Of a stretch of 64,000 nt of DNA, positions 15,851-25,489 are shown piece after piece. The stretch is from the NCBI RefSeq assembly GCF_002899675.1, contig NZ_PKUU01000020.1:62001-126000 (forward strand). The letters run 5' to 3'. The stretch is from Clostridium sp. chh4-2. GTDB taxonomy: Bacteria; Bacillota; Clostridia; Lachnospirales; Lachnospiraceae. A model generated the notes under the pieces. That model worked only from the letters and a program-made list of their open reading frames with translations. It was not told the DNA's origin and ran no database searches. Position 1 is the stretch's first letter. Each line of letters starts with the position of its first letter. A program made the position numbers and the translations under genes.

Positions 15851-18116
15851 TGGACTGTTCCTTCCTATACTGTCCCGGGGTCATATTCATATATTTTTTG
15901 AAAACCCGGATATAATTCTGAACGGAGTTATATCCTGACTGCATAGCTATGTCGTTTAAGGGTTCGCTTGTTTCTGTCAGCAGTGTAAGGCTTTTTTGAA
16001 TCCGGTACTGATTCAGATAATCAGTGAAATTAACGCCCAGACTTTCTTTGAAAAGCTTGCTCAGGTAGGTGGATTTGACTCCGATAGCTTCCGCGGCAGT
16101 GTTCTGTGATAAGTCGTAGTCCTTATAATGTTCGTGAATGTAATTTTGACAGGAGATAATATAAGGATTATTTTTTCGTTTCAGCATTTTTCCAAGCTGC
16201 TGAATGATGGTTTCGCAGGAATCCATCATGGTGAATTTCAAAGTTTCCTCATCCATAGCCTCCAGCGATTTGAACTGCGGCAGGAGGTCGTTTGAAAAGG
16301 CGCTCAGATTGATATAGTCTATTTTTGAGATTCCGTCCTGAATGGAATTAATATACAGTTTATAGTTGTCATAAACCGTTCCTCCCGATTTTCCGATTTC
16401 ATCAATTGTGCGGTTGGACAGTTTAACTGCGCTACCAACATCGTCTTTTTGTACAAGCTCCAAAACCTGTATTGCCCTGTATGGTATCAGTTTACGATGA
16501 TCTTTTTCAGGCTGGTGTTCACTGCTGCTTTGCACCGCCGTTTTACTTTCCGACTGAATAGCAGCCAGCGCCTCCTTGTAAGAGAAACCGATGTCCAGGA
16601 TTGAGGTATACATATGTCCGGCATTGAACTGAAAAGGCAGGCGGTATTTTTTTGAGAAAGCGCCGACAATGGGTTCCAGATCGGTGAGCCCTTTTAACAG
16701 TTTGATGACGGAATCATCCCTGTTAAACGCAAAAACAATGGCCAGACGGTTGTGGTCCATGACCGCCATATGGTAAATGGAATCGTGTTTCTGACAGTAA
16801 TCCGATATCAACTCACAGAGTTCTCCGATAATGGAAGGCGGAAGTTCGCTGATATCCTGCCTGTCATTTAGGGAAAGGACACATACAACATAAAAGGCAT
16901 TGATCCGAAATTCGCTTTTTGATTCTTTTAAAATCTGTTCCACTTCTGAATTTTCAAATTGGGTTCCACGAAGTAAATCCATAAATAATTTTGTTATAAT
17001 GCTGCCTGATACATTGCTTATCATTGCGTCCAATTCCGACTGTCGGTCCGATAGCTGGTGAAAGGAATGGGAGATGAGGTCGAATTCGTTTTTATAGACC
17101 GTATCATCCTGAGCTGATGAGCCTTTCGGCATCTGTATGCTGCTGAAAAGCTTCTGGATCGGAGCGTAGATAACGGCGGTCAGGAAAAATGAAAAGATAC
17201 AAGCAGTTACCGTTACAATCAGAATAATAGGGGCCAAAGATAAGAATATGGCCTGGTCAGACGGACTTAAAGATAGTTCGTCCAATTTATACAGTATCTT
17301 CCAGTTCGTGATCTTAGAAGACGAGATAAAATAGGCAGACCCATCTAAAGAGAAATAGCCGTTTTTTGTGACTAAAAAATCATCCAGAAATTTGGCCGTA
17401 ATTTCCTGAGGATAATTTGTTTTAGAAGAAAAAACCGGGGCATGGAAACTGTCATAAACAAATATGGAGCCATTGCCGGAAGCTTCTTGTGTGGTGCGGC
17501 GGAAAAGCTCGTCCATATCCACAAAGTAGAAGAGTGTAGCCAGTTTTTTGGGCCCGTTTAAGGGGAAATCTCTGGCCAGAATCAGATTGTTGCCGTATAA
17601 AAATGCAGAACTCACCTTACTGCTGTCTTCAATGGTCTTTGCCATTACCGTTTGCCTTTCATAATCTGAAATCATGGCGGAATATGGGCTGTTTTCAAAG
17701 GTGTATGTCTTATAAGAAGAGGTAAGAATATTATTCTGCAGAGGGATGTACAGGATGGCCTGCTGAATGAGCAAATTATTATTGGCGGTTAGAGCCAATT
17801 CTGAAGTTACCAGATTATTATTGGAATCTTTGACTTCTTTAGACAGGGAGGTCTGAAAAACGTTTCTGGAATAAGAGAGCTGTGTCAGTGACTGATGGAG
17901 GCTGACTATATAGTTATCCGTATTATCGAGAATGACATTGGCATAGGATTGGGCGGACTGGGCAGAATATTCCAGAGTTTTTTCTGAAATAATGTGTGCG
18001 ATATAATAGACAAAAAGAGTACTAAGCACAACACATAGAGTGATCATAGCCAAAAGAATTTTCACAAAGTTGCTTTTAAACTTAAATTGTTTAATTGGTT
18101 CAAATGTGTAGTTCAC
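15795..18116 (-). CDS. Membrane-bound AraC-family regulator with extracellular sensor
   Basis: 773-residue regulator. It has a TM helix near residues 16-38, an extracellular Cache-like sensor of about 40-280, a second TM helix near 285-310, a cytoplasmic linker, and a C-terminal AraC/HTH_18 domain at about 655-755 (LSKLFKESLGVNFTDYLNQY is the second helix-turn-helix). This is the YesN/two-TM AraC layout used to sense carbohydrates or other extracellular ligands. GTG start is supported by AGGGGGG 6 nt upstream. It is divergent from the 13-gene peptide-ABC operon, its likely target. The last ~20 residues (SDPSPYRTPPQPP) are antisense to a spmA remnant and resemble the tail of the TetR protein at 5672. 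Confidence 0.9.
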   Translation of the reverse strand: MNYTFEPIKQFKFKSNFVKILLAMITLCVVLSTLFVYYIAHIISEKTLEYSAQSAQSYANVILDNTDNYIVSLHQSLTQLSYSRNVFQTSLSKEVKDSNNNLVTSELALTANNNLLIQQAILYIPLQNNILTSSYKTYTFENSPYSAMISDYERQTVMAKTIEDSSKVSSAFLYGNNLILARDFPLNGPKKLATLFYFVDMDELFRRTTQEASGNGSIFVYDSFHAPVFSSKTNYPQEITAKFLDDFLVTKNGYFSLDGSAYFISSSKITNWKILYKLDELSLSPSDQAIFLSLAPIILIVTVTACIFSFFLTAVIYAPIQKLFSSIQMPKGSSAQDDTVYKNEFDLISHSFHQLSDRQSELDAMISNVSGSIITKLFMDLLRGTQFENSEVEQILKESKSEFRINAFYVVCVLSLNDRQDISELPPSIIGELCELISDYCQKHDSIYHMAVMDHNRLAIVFAFNRDDSVIKLLKGLTDLEPIVGAFSKKYRLPFQFNAGHMYTSILDIGFSYKEALAAIQSESKTAVQSSSEHQPEKDHRKLIPYRAIQVLELVQKDDVGSAVKLSNRTIDEIGKSGGTVYDNYKLYINSIQDGISKIDYINLSAFSNDLLPQFKSLEAMDEETLKFTMMDSCETIIQQLGKMLKRKNNPYIISCQNYIHEHYKDYDLSQNTAAEAIGVKSTYLSKLFKESLGVNFTDYLNQYRIQKSLTLLTETSEPLNDIAMQSGYNSVQNYIRVFKKYMNMTPGQYRKEQSITPVSDPSPYRTPPQPPR

Positions 18117-18284
18117 AAAAATCCCCCCTGAAAATGTAAATAGTCTTTGAATATTTTAACCAAAATAAATGTTTGCGTCAAGGGAAATGAGGGCGAATTG
18201 CATAATTGGATTAACAAAAGTGAGAGAAGTTAACATTTTTTGTTCAAAAACAGCAAAATATGTTAATTCCGAAAAAACGAAAAA

Positions 18285-18313
18285 TTGACGGAAGAGGATT
18301 CAAAATTTATACT
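18285..18313 (+). promoter_or_regulatory. Sigma-A-type promoter of the 13-gene operon
   Basis: TTGACG (18285-18290), 17-nt spacer, TATACT (18308-18313), 73 nt before the first ATG. The region around it carries four GTTAAC/TTAACA-like words (about 18211, 18229, 18261, 18329), candidate sites of the divergent AraC regulator. Confidence 0.7.
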
Positions 18314-18386
18314 TCGAGGTGTAAGCGGTTAACAAAAAAGCATTCATGAAAGCTGAAATCATTTTACAAGTAAAGGGGAAAATAAT

Positions 18387-19988
18387 ATGTGGAAAAAGGG
18401 GTTATTAAAAAAGGGTTTGGCAATTTTTTTGTGTGCAGGCATGCTTGCATCATCTTTAACGGCATGTTCATCATCAGGAACTTCTAATGGAGAAGGAAAA
18501 ACTTCGGCAGGAACTGAAACAGAAGCAAAGGGTAATGCGGCATCAGCAGAGGAAGGACCTGTAGTGGTAAGAGTATCGAATAATCAGCCACTGGCATCTT
18601 TAGACCGGTATGCCGGGTTTGGAATTGAGCAAATCTCTCTCAGTTTATTATGGGGAGATGCGTTGCTGATATCGGATCACGCAGGAAATTATACCAATTG
18701 GCTGGCCGAAGATATTGCCTTTTCTGATGATAACTTAACGGCATCTGTAAAATTAAAATCAGGAGTCAAATTTCAAAACGGCGAGGAATTGAAGGCATCC
18801 GATGTGAAAACCACATTTGAGAGAATCATTACAGATGATACGCTGACAAACGGATCTAAATGGGGAAAATACCTTGAATCCGTAGATGTGACAGATGATT
18901 ATACCTGTCAGTTTAATTTCAAAAATCCCATGCCGATTTTTTATTCGGAAGTCTGCTTTGTACCGATTATAAACGGTAAAGCATATGAAGAAAATCCGTC
19001 GGGATTCTTTGAAAAACCGGTTGCAAGCGGTCCGTTTAAGGTAATCTCATTTGATTCCATTAACAATGAGGTGACCATGGAACGCAATGATGACTGGTGG
19101 GGATGGGATGACGCAAATAAGAGTAATGTGGACCAGATCAGTTATAAGTACGTGGCGGAAGATACTACCCGTATCTCCAGTTTGAGGGCAGGAGAGTTGG
19201 AAATCTGTGAAAATGTGCCTTCAGATAATATCGATCTGTTAGCACAGGAAGGTTTTTCCATTAACCAATATGTCGCTTATACGTTCACATTTCTTGGAAT
19301 CGGAAGCGGGGAAGGAAAAGTATTTAATGATGCGAAGCTGAGAGAGGCGCTTTCATTGAGTATCGACAGGCAGATGATTGTCGACAGTATTCTTGGAGGC
19401 GGTAAAATCGCAAAATGGCCGGCAGCGGATGACCAGTCCGTATATGAGGATCAGGGCTATGAATACGACATGGATAAGGCAAAAGAACTTGTAGCGTCAT
19501 CCGGTTATGACGGTTCAGAACTTTCTATGATTGTCAATACGGGAGAAGTGCTCCGGGGAGCCGAAGTGGCACAGGCCATTCAGTCTATGGCGGCAGAAGC
19601 CGGCTTAAATGTGATGATAGAAACGCTGGAAGCAGCGACTTATAATGAGCGCCGTGCAGCAGGTAATTATGACATTTGCCTGGGTGTTAACACAATGACT
19701 AACAGTGAGTTCTTTGTATCCGCAATTGAAATTAATGCTACAGACAGATTTGCCACAGGATTTACTGATGACAAGATGATGGAATTGGGAAAAGAAGGAC
19801 AGGCTCTGGTTGATATCGGTAAGCGAGTTGAAAATGCTAAAGCTATATATCAGATTGTCATGGATAATTTTGCGCCTAACATCTACCTGTATCAGATTCC
19901 GGGATGTGTTGCTACAGACGGCGGAATCAGCAATTTGACAATTTACGGTGATAATACCATTGATATGAGATTTATGAAGAAAAACTAA
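18387..19988 (+). CDS. Solute-binding lipoprotein of a peptide/opine-type ABC importer (family 5)
   Basis: 533-residue extracytoplasmic binding protein (SBP_bac_5). The lipobox is SSLTAC (Cys about 27). Signature segments are VKLKSGVKFQNGEELKASDV near residue 125 and the C-terminal lobe LREALSLSIDRQMI near 320. It feeds the DppBCDF-like membrane and ATPase subunits downstream. Family 5 proteins bind peptides, nickel, opines or glycosides; the downstream esterase and lactonase genes point away from plain peptides. First gene of the operon, 73 nt from a good promoter, ribosome site AAAGGGGAAAA. Confidence 0.92.
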   Translation: MWKKGLLKKGLAIFLCAGMLASSLTACSSSGTSNGEGKTSAGTETEAKGNAASAEEGPVVVRVSNNQPLASLDRYAGFGIEQISLSLLWGDALLISDHAGNYTNWLAEDIAFSDDNLTASVKLKSGVKFQNGEELKASDVKTTFERIITDDTLTNGSKWGKYLESVDVTDDYTCQFNFKNPMPIFYSEVCFVPIINGKAYEENPSGFFEKPVASGPFKVISFDSINNEVTMERNDDWWGWDDANKSNVDQISYKYVAEDTTRISSLRAGELEICENVPSDNIDLLAQEGFSINQYVAYTFTFLGIGSGEGKVFNDAKLREALSLSIDRQMIVDSILGGGKIAKWPAADDQSVYEDQGYEYDMDKAKELVASSGYDGSELSMIVNTGEVLRGAEVAQAIQSMAAEAGLNVMIETLEAATYNERRAAGNYDICLGVNTMTNSEFFVSAIEINATDRFATGFTDDKMMELGKEGQALVDIGKRVENAKAIYQIVMDNFAPNIYLYQIPGCVATDGGISNLTIYGDNTIDMRFMKKN

Positions 19989-20010
19989 ACAGGGCAGGGG
20001 AGAGGATCTT

Positions 20011-20931
20011 ATGGCTAAGAAAGTTATAAAACGAATCATTTCCACCATCGTGGTATTAATCGGTGTCAGTATTATGTCCTTCTTCCTCGTGAGACTTGGG
20101 GGCGGTGATCCGGCGAGGCTTTGCCTGCCGGATACCGCAACAGCAGAAGAGGTAGAGGCTCAAAGGGAACGGATGGGATTGGATCAGCCCTATGTGGTGC
20201 AGTATGTTACATATATGAAGGGAATTATGAAAGGCGATCTGGGATATTCCTACAATTATAAAAAAACAGTGGCGGAACTGATTGCGGGCCGCCTGCCGTA
20301 TACTGCAAAACTGACTGTGGTCGCCATGATATTTTCGTTACTGATCTCCATTCCTTTGGGGGTTATAGCGGGAGTGAAGAAAGGATCGGGAATCGATATA
20401 TTCGCAATCTTTTGGGCTTTGCTGGGGCAGTCGCTGTCTCCGGTATGGCTGGGACTTTTACTGATATTGGTATTTGGCGTTATGCTGCGGTGGCTTCCGA
20501 CGCAGGGATCGGGCGGAATTAAATATATGATTATGCCTGCTCTGTGCCTTGCATTTCAGTTTTCCTCCCTTGCCACGCGTTTGATGCGTTCCGGTATGGT
20601 GGATGTTCTTCAGGAGGATTACATTACGGCTACAAGAGCGAGAGGAATCAGCAGAATGAAGGTAAACACAATTTATGCATTTAAAAATGCACTGCTTCCG
20701 GTTATTACCGTCATAGGAGCGCAGGTTGGATCAATGCTCTGCGGGTCCATGGTCATTGAATCCATATTTGGCTGGCCGGGGTTGGGACAGCTTACCATTA
20801 CCGCGATTAAGGCCAGGGATTTCCAGCTGGTTCAGTCGTCGCTGCTGATCTCAGCATTTATATTTGTAGCCTGTAACCTGGTGGTGGATATCTTATATAC
20901 GTTTATAGACAAACGTGTATCATTTAATTAG
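20011..20931 (+). CDS. ABC transporter permease, DppB/OppB type
   Basis: 306-residue inner-membrane permease with six helices. N-terminal IDxxLxxRLGGGDPARL-like segment around residues 25-35 and GLDQPYVVQYVTYMKGIMKG near 58 are family hallmarks; the EAA loop is EDYITATRARGISRMKV near 205, which contacts the ATPase. It starts 22 nt after the binding-protein gene with GGAGAGG upstream and pairs with the next permease. Confidence 0.93.
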   Translation: MAKKVIKRIISTIVVLIGVSIMSFFLVRLGGGDPARLCLPDTATAEEVEAQRERMGLDQPYVVQYVTYMKGIMKGDLGYSYNYKKTVAELIAGRLPYTAKLTVVAMIFSLLISIPLGVIAGVKKGSGIDIFAIFWALLGQSLSPVWLGLLLILVFGVMLRWLPTQGSGGIKYMIMPALCLAFQFSSLATRLMRSGMVDVLQEDYITATRARGISRMKVNTIYAFKNALLPVITVIGAQVGSMLCGSMVIESIFGWPGLGQLTITAIKARDFQLVQSSLLISAFIFVACNLVVDILYTFIDKRVSFN

Positions 20932-20942
20932 GGGAGGTTGCG

Positions 20943-21797
20943 ATGGACAGAAAAAGCCTTCTTAGAAAAATGTCGAAAAATAAGTACTTTATTCTTGGGG
21001 GAGCCGGTGTGCTTACTATTCTTTTACTCTGTGCCCTGTCTCCCTGGTTTGTAAGATATGATGCGACGGCAGCCAATCTGGCCGCCAGGCTGACTCCGCC
21101 GGAATGGTTGAGCAACGGTTTGGGCGGTCACATATTCGGGACAGACCCATTGGGACGTGATGTTTTGACAAGAGTTTTGATGGGTGGACGCGTTTCGCTT
21201 TTTATCTCGTTTTCTGTGGTTATTCTCAGTTCCTTATCAGGAATTATCCTGGGTCTGCTGGCAGGCTATTATGGAGGCACTGTGGACACGCTGATCATGC
21301 GGTTCTGCGATATCATGATGGCGACGCCTTCTCTTTTGCTGGCAGTCTGCGTGGTGGCGGTTATGGGAAGCAGTTATACAAACTTAATTCTGGTGTTGAC
21401 GCTTACAAACTGGCTTACCATGTCCCGTGTGGTCCGCGGTGTTGTTTTAACAATCCGGACTTCCGACTATGTTAATGCTGCAAAGCTTTTAGGAGCCAGC
21501 GATGTGAGAATTATGTCTAAAGAAGTATTTCCAAACGTGCTGACGCAGGTGATAATTAATGCTACGCAGAATCTTGGAACCGTGATTTTGATTGAAGCCA
21601 GCATGAGCTATCTGGGAATGGGCGTTCCCCTTCCCACACCTGCCTGGGGAACCATGTTATCCGACGGAAGGGAGTATATAGGAACCGCTCCGTGGATCGT
21701 GGTGGTGCCTGGGATTGCGCTGATGCTTACGGTGCTGTCTTTTAACTTCCTCGGAGATGGAATCAGGGATATATTTGACCCGAAAAACAAAGATTAA
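20943..21797 (+). CDS. ABC transporter permease, DppC/OppC type
   Basis: 284-residue inner-membrane permease. HIFGTDPLGRDVLTRVLMGG near residue 60 is the standard OppC-N signature, and SDYVNAAKLLGASDVRIM near 175 is the EAA loop. It lies 11 nt after the first permease, ATG preceded by GGGGAGG. It forms a heterodimeric channel with the preceding subunit. Confidence 0.93.
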   Translation: MDRKSLLRKMSKNKYFILGGAGVLTILLLCALSPWFVRYDATAANLAARLTPPEWLSNGLGGHIFGTDPLGRDVLTRVLMGGRVSLFISFSVVILSSLSGIILGLLAGYYGGTVDTLIMRFCDIMMATPSLLLAVCVVAVMGSSYTNLILVLTLTNWLTMSRVVRGVVLTIRTSDYVNAAKLLGASDVRIMSKEVFPNVLTQVIINATQNLGTVILIEASMSYLGMGVPLPTPAWGTMLSDGREYIGTAPWIVVVPGIALMLTVLSFNFLGDGIRDIFDPKNKD

Positions 21798-21834
21798 CCT
21801 TTGGCTTTATCGATAAAAGAAAGTAGGAATCTGT

Positions 21835-22839
21835 ATGGAAGAATTACTGAAAATTTCGGATTTATACGTGGAATACCGCTCAGGAGGCACTGTGGCAAAG
21901 GCAGTGAACGGCTTAAACTTCACGATTAATAAAGGTGAAGCCATCGGTTTGGTGGGCGAAAGCGGAGCCGGAAAAACGACCACAGCATTGTCAATTCTGA
22001 ATCTGCTTCCCGATAAGATCGGATATATTACAAAGGGAGATATCACATTCTGCGGAGAATCCGTGGTACATATGAAAGAGAAAAAATTGGAAAGTATCCG
22101 CGGCAGCAAGATCGCTATGGTGTTCCAAAATCCGCTCAGCTCCCTAAACCCGGTATTTACCGTAGGGCACCAGATAGAGATGGTGCTGGAAAAACATAAA
22201 AACTTAAAAAAGCAGGAACTGCATAAGGAAGCCGCCAATCTGATGCGCCTGGTGGGAATTCCGGATTACCGCATGAGTGATTATCCGCATCAGTTTTCGG
22301 GAGGAATGAGGCAGAGGGTGGGAATTGCCGCGGCCTTGGCCTGTTCGCCGGAACTGCTGATCTGCGACGAACCAACCACTGCTCTGGATGTAACCATTCA
22401 GGCACAGATTCTGGAACTGATGAAAAATCTGCAGAAGGAATATAATACCTCGCTGCTGATGATTACACATAATCTGGGAATTATCTCAGAGCTTTGTCAG
22501 AAAGTGGCCATCATGTACGGTGGAACCATTGTGGAGTACGGAACGGTGAAGGAGGTGTTCAGCCATCCAACCCATTGGTACACCATTGGGCTTTTAAATG
22601 CGATTCCGAAACTGGAAGGTCCGAGAGAAGAGCTGGTTTCTATTCCCGGAGCTGTGGTCAATGCACAGAGAATGCCAGAGGGATGCGCATTTCATCCGCG
22701 CTGCAAGCACTGCACCGGACAATGTCAGAGCCGGATTCCGGCACTTGTAAAGCTGAATGAAGATCATTATGTGGCATGCTGGGAGAGGAGAGAAGAACAT
22801 GAGCGTGAGCCAAAGCACACAACCGTTGCTGCAGATTGA
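21835..22839 (+). CDS. ABC transporter ATP-binding protein, DppD/OppD type
   Basis: 334-residue ATPase. Walker A GESGAGKTT at about residues 42-50, signature FSGGMRQRVGIA near 157, Walker B LLICDEPTTALDVT near 178, and H-loop ITHNLG. The C-terminal oligopeptide-ABC extension has the Cys pattern CAFHPRCKHCTGQC near 285, which in relatives can bind an Fe-S cluster. It overlaps the next ATPase gene by 41 nt. Its catalytic motifs are intact, unlike the partner's signature. Confidence 0.93.
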   Translation: MEELLKISDLYVEYRSGGTVAKAVNGLNFTINKGEAIGLVGESGAGKTTTALSILNLLPDKIGYITKGDITFCGESVVHMKEKKLESIRGSKIAMVFQNPLSSLNPVFTVGHQIEMVLEKHKNLKKQELHKEAANLMRLVGIPDYRMSDYPHQFSGGMRQRVGIAAALACSPELLICDEPTTALDVTIQAQILELMKNLQKEYNTSLLMITHNLGIISELCQKVAIMYGGTIVEYGTVKEVFSHPTHWYTIGLLNAIPKLEGPREELVSIPGAVVNAQRMPEGCAFHPRCKHCTGQCQSRIPALVKLNEDHYVACWERREEHEREPKHTTVAAD

Positions 22840-23794
22840 GCATTTAAAGAAATATTTTGAAATTCCGGGAAAGGGAGAGCTGCACGCAGTAGACGATATT
22901 TCTCTCAATATCTATGAAAATGAGACGTTAGGTCTGGTTGGAGAAAGCGGCTGTGGTAAAAGTACGGTGGGCAATGTGCTGATGCAGCTTACGGAAGCCA
23001 CTGAGGGAAAGATCGTTTATGACGGAACAGATCTTGTAACGGCGGGTAAAGGCCGCAGACATGAGCTCCGTTCGCAGATGCAGATGGTATTCCAAGATCC
23101 GTATTCTTCTTTAAATCCGCGTCAGACGGTGAGAGCTATTTTGAAATCCCCTCTTCAGATACACCGGATGGCTAAGGGAGAAGAGCTGGAAAAACGTGTG
23201 GAAGAAATGGCGGATATGGTAGGTCTGGAGCCCTATGTGCTGGAAAAGTTTCCTCACGAACTGGATGGAGGCAAACGTCAGATGGTGGGAATCGCCAGAG
23301 CGCTGGCCTTAAATCCTAAATTTATCGTCTGCGACGAACCCGTATCTGCCTTGGATGTTTCCGTACAGGCCACGATCATTAACCTTTTGATGAATATACA
23401 GAAGAAAATGGGCCTGACCTATCTGTTTGTATCCCATGATTTAAGCGTTGTGCGCCATATCTCAAACCGGGTGGCGGTTATGTATTTGGGGCAGATTGTA
23501 GAACTTGCGCCAACGGATACCATTTTTGAAAATACTTATCATCCGTATTCCATCGCACTTCTTTCCGCAGTGCCTAAAATCGAGTTTGACGGTAAGATGG
23601 ACCGCATCGTGTTAAAAGGAGACGTTCCAAGCCCGTTAAATCCAAAGCCGGGATGCCGTTTTGCCCCGAGATGCTGGATGGCGTGTGAGGAGTGCAGCCG
23701 GAAGACACCGGAATTAAAAGAGGTGGAAGAGGGGCATTTTGTAGCCTGCCCTTATTGGGAGGAAAGCAGACGGAAATCCAGAGAACGTTCGTAA
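22799..23794 (+). CDS. ABC transporter ATP-binding protein, DppF/OppF type, altered signature motif
   Basis: 331-residue partner ATPase. Walker A GESGCGKST near residue 42, Walker B FIVCDEPVSALDVS near 175, C-terminal CRFAPRCWMACEEC. The ABC signature reads LDGGKRQ rather than the usual LSGGQRQ: the Ser that contacts the ATP gamma-phosphate is Asp and the Gln is Lys. The ATP site formed by this signature may therefore hydrolyse poorly. The ATG at 22799 is chosen because GGAGAGGAG lies just upstream; an in-frame ATG at 22757 has no ribosome site. Confidence 0.92.
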   Translation: MSVSQSTQPLLQIEHLKKYFEIPGKGELHAVDDISLNIYENETLGLVGESGCGKSTVGNVLMQLTEATEGKIVYDGTDLVTAGKGRRHELRSQMQMVFQDPYSSLNPRQTVRAILKSPLQIHRMAKGEELEKRVEEMADMVGLEPYVLEKFPHELDGGKRQMVGIARALALNPKFIVCDEPVSALDVSVQATIINLLMNIQKKMGLTYLFVSHDLSVVRHISNRVAVMYLGQIVELAPTDTIFENTYHPYSIALLSAVPKIEFDGKMDRIVLKGDVPSPLNPKPGCRFAPRCWMACEECSRKTPELKEVEEGHFVACPYWEESRRKSRERS

Positions 23795-23814
23795 AAGATA
23801 AGGAGAATAAATTA

Positions 23815-25479
23815 ATGGGTATTGGAATTGTAAAAACGACCTGCGGAAGCATGAAGGGGATTGAATTAAAAGGAAAATATGAAGGTATAACTGAATTCAG
23901 AGGAATTCCTTATGCTGCTCCTCCGGTAGGTGACCTGCGTTGGGCGCCTCCGGCGGATCCAAAATCTTGGGACGGTGTAAGGGTGATGGATACTTACGGC
24001 CCTATGTGTATTCAAAAATTAAAATATGACAATATTGAAGGATCTTTGATCTCAGATGAAGACTATTATTATGTACCATATCCTGAGATGAGTGAAGACT
24101 GTCTGTATATCAATATCTGTACGGGAGCCCGGGAAGCGGGAGAAAACCGTCCGGTATATATGTGGTATCACGGAGGAGGGCTGACCAACGGATATTCTTA
24201 TGAAGTGGAATTTAATCCGGAAGAGATGGCGAAAAAAGGCGCCATCGTGGTGCAGGTAGGTCAGCGGCTGAATTTATTCGGTTATTTTTCCCTTCCCCAA
24301 CTGACCGATGAACAGGGACAGAGCGGCAATTACGGTCTGATGGATCAGATTAAAGCTTTGGACTGGGTTTATAACAATATTAAAGCATTTGGTGGAGATC
24401 CCAATAATATTACGGTGGGCGGACAGTCAGGAGGAAGCCACCGGGCCATGGCAATTGCCGGTTCGCCCATGTCGAAAGGACGTGTGAGGCGGGTTATCTG
24501 CCAAAGCTGGTTTTTATGGTTTATGAAATATGCTCCGTTAAGAGAAGCGGAGGATCATGGCCGGGAGTATTTGGAACGAATTGGAATCGATCCTGATCTT
24601 TCTTTGGAAGAGCTTAGAAAAATTGATGCAAACCGGCTTTTCAGTAATGACGTGGAAAGAAACCAGCTGCCTGGAGATATGTGCTGTGACGGGCTTTATC
24701 TTCCATATCCCACAATAAGGGAAAATCTGGAGCGGTTTGCATCCAATGTGGATTTTCTGGGTGGAACCAATCTGGGAGAAGGCAATGTATTTAACGCCAG
24801 GGAAGATTCTCTGTATTTTATCTCCCATTATGGAAATTCATCCAATTTGGGATTTGAAGCGAAAAATAAAATTGAGAATGCGGATGATTTTTACTGCCAT
24901 TTCAAGAATCTGCTTGGTGATCTGTATGATAAATACGATTTTTCAAACCTGATAAAGGTAACGGATGAAAATGCCTGGTTTACAGCGAGAAAACTGGCCA
25001 CTTTGGGTCTTTGCGGCAGAGGAAAAACCGGGCTCAGTAAGAGTGTGATGATGCACCGGCTGTTCGGCCGTTTTATCCGGGAACATCATCCTGAAGATAA
25101 TGTTTATACATATTTTTGGACCCATCTGGAACCGGTACGGCCTGAAGACTATGGAACAAGGCGAGATCCTATGCGTTTGCTTGCATGGCATTCGTCTGAA
25201 TTATGGTATACATTTGCATCCATGAGAGAAGGGGTTCCGCCTACGAGACCCTGGAGAGAAGTGGATTACCGGATTGCCGATATGCTCTGTTCCTACTGGG
25301 TAAATTTCATGAAAAACGGAGATCCCAATGGAGAGGGGCTGCCCTATTGGCCGTCCGCCGGCGACAATTACGGTTACATGGAATTGGCTGAGGATGCGAA
25401 AGGGCATGAAGGTGTGGATTCCGGTTTAGATGCGCTGATGTACGAATTTGCCTGCCGGGAATACGAGATATCTTATTAA
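23815..25479 (+). CDS. Type-B carboxylesterase
   Basis: 554-residue alpha/beta-hydrolase of the para-nitrobenzyl-esterase/cholinesterase family (PF00135). FRGIPYAAPPVGDLRWAPP near residue 29 and EDCLYINI near 98 are the family's N-terminal signatures; the oxyanion glycines are in YHGGGL near 120. The nucleophile elbow is GGQSGGSH with Ser205, where the usual form is GESAG. No signal peptide, so it should cleave imported esters in the cytoplasm. ATG at 23815 follows AAGGAG; 20 nt after the ATPase gene. Substrate unknown. Confidence 0.9.
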   Translation: MGIGIVKTTCGSMKGIELKGKYEGITEFRGIPYAAPPVGDLRWAPPADPKSWDGVRVMDTYGPMCIQKLKYDNIEGSLISDEDYYYVPYPEMSEDCLYINICTGAREAGENRPVYMWYHGGGLTNGYSYEVEFNPEEMAKKGAIVVQVGQRLNLFGYFSLPQLTDEQGQSGNYGLMDQIKALDWVYNNIKAFGGDPNNITVGGQSGGSHRAMAIAGSPMSKGRVRRVICQSWFLWFMKYAPLREAEDHGREYLERIGIDPDLSLEELRKIDANRLFSNDVERNQLPGDMCCDGLYLPYPTIRENLERFASNVDFLGGTNLGEGNVFNAREDSLYFISHYGNSSNLGFEAKNKIENADDFYCHFKNLLGDLYDKYDFSNLIKVTDENAWFTARKLATLGLCGRGKTGLSKSVMMHRLFGRFIREHHPEDNVYTYFWTHLEPVRPEDYGTRRDPMRLLAWHSSELWYTFASMREGVPPTRPWREVDYRIADMLCSYWVNFMKNGDPNGEGLPYWPSAGDNYGYMELAEDAKGHEGVDSGLDALMYEFACREYEISY

Positions 25480-25489
25480 GAAAGAGGGT

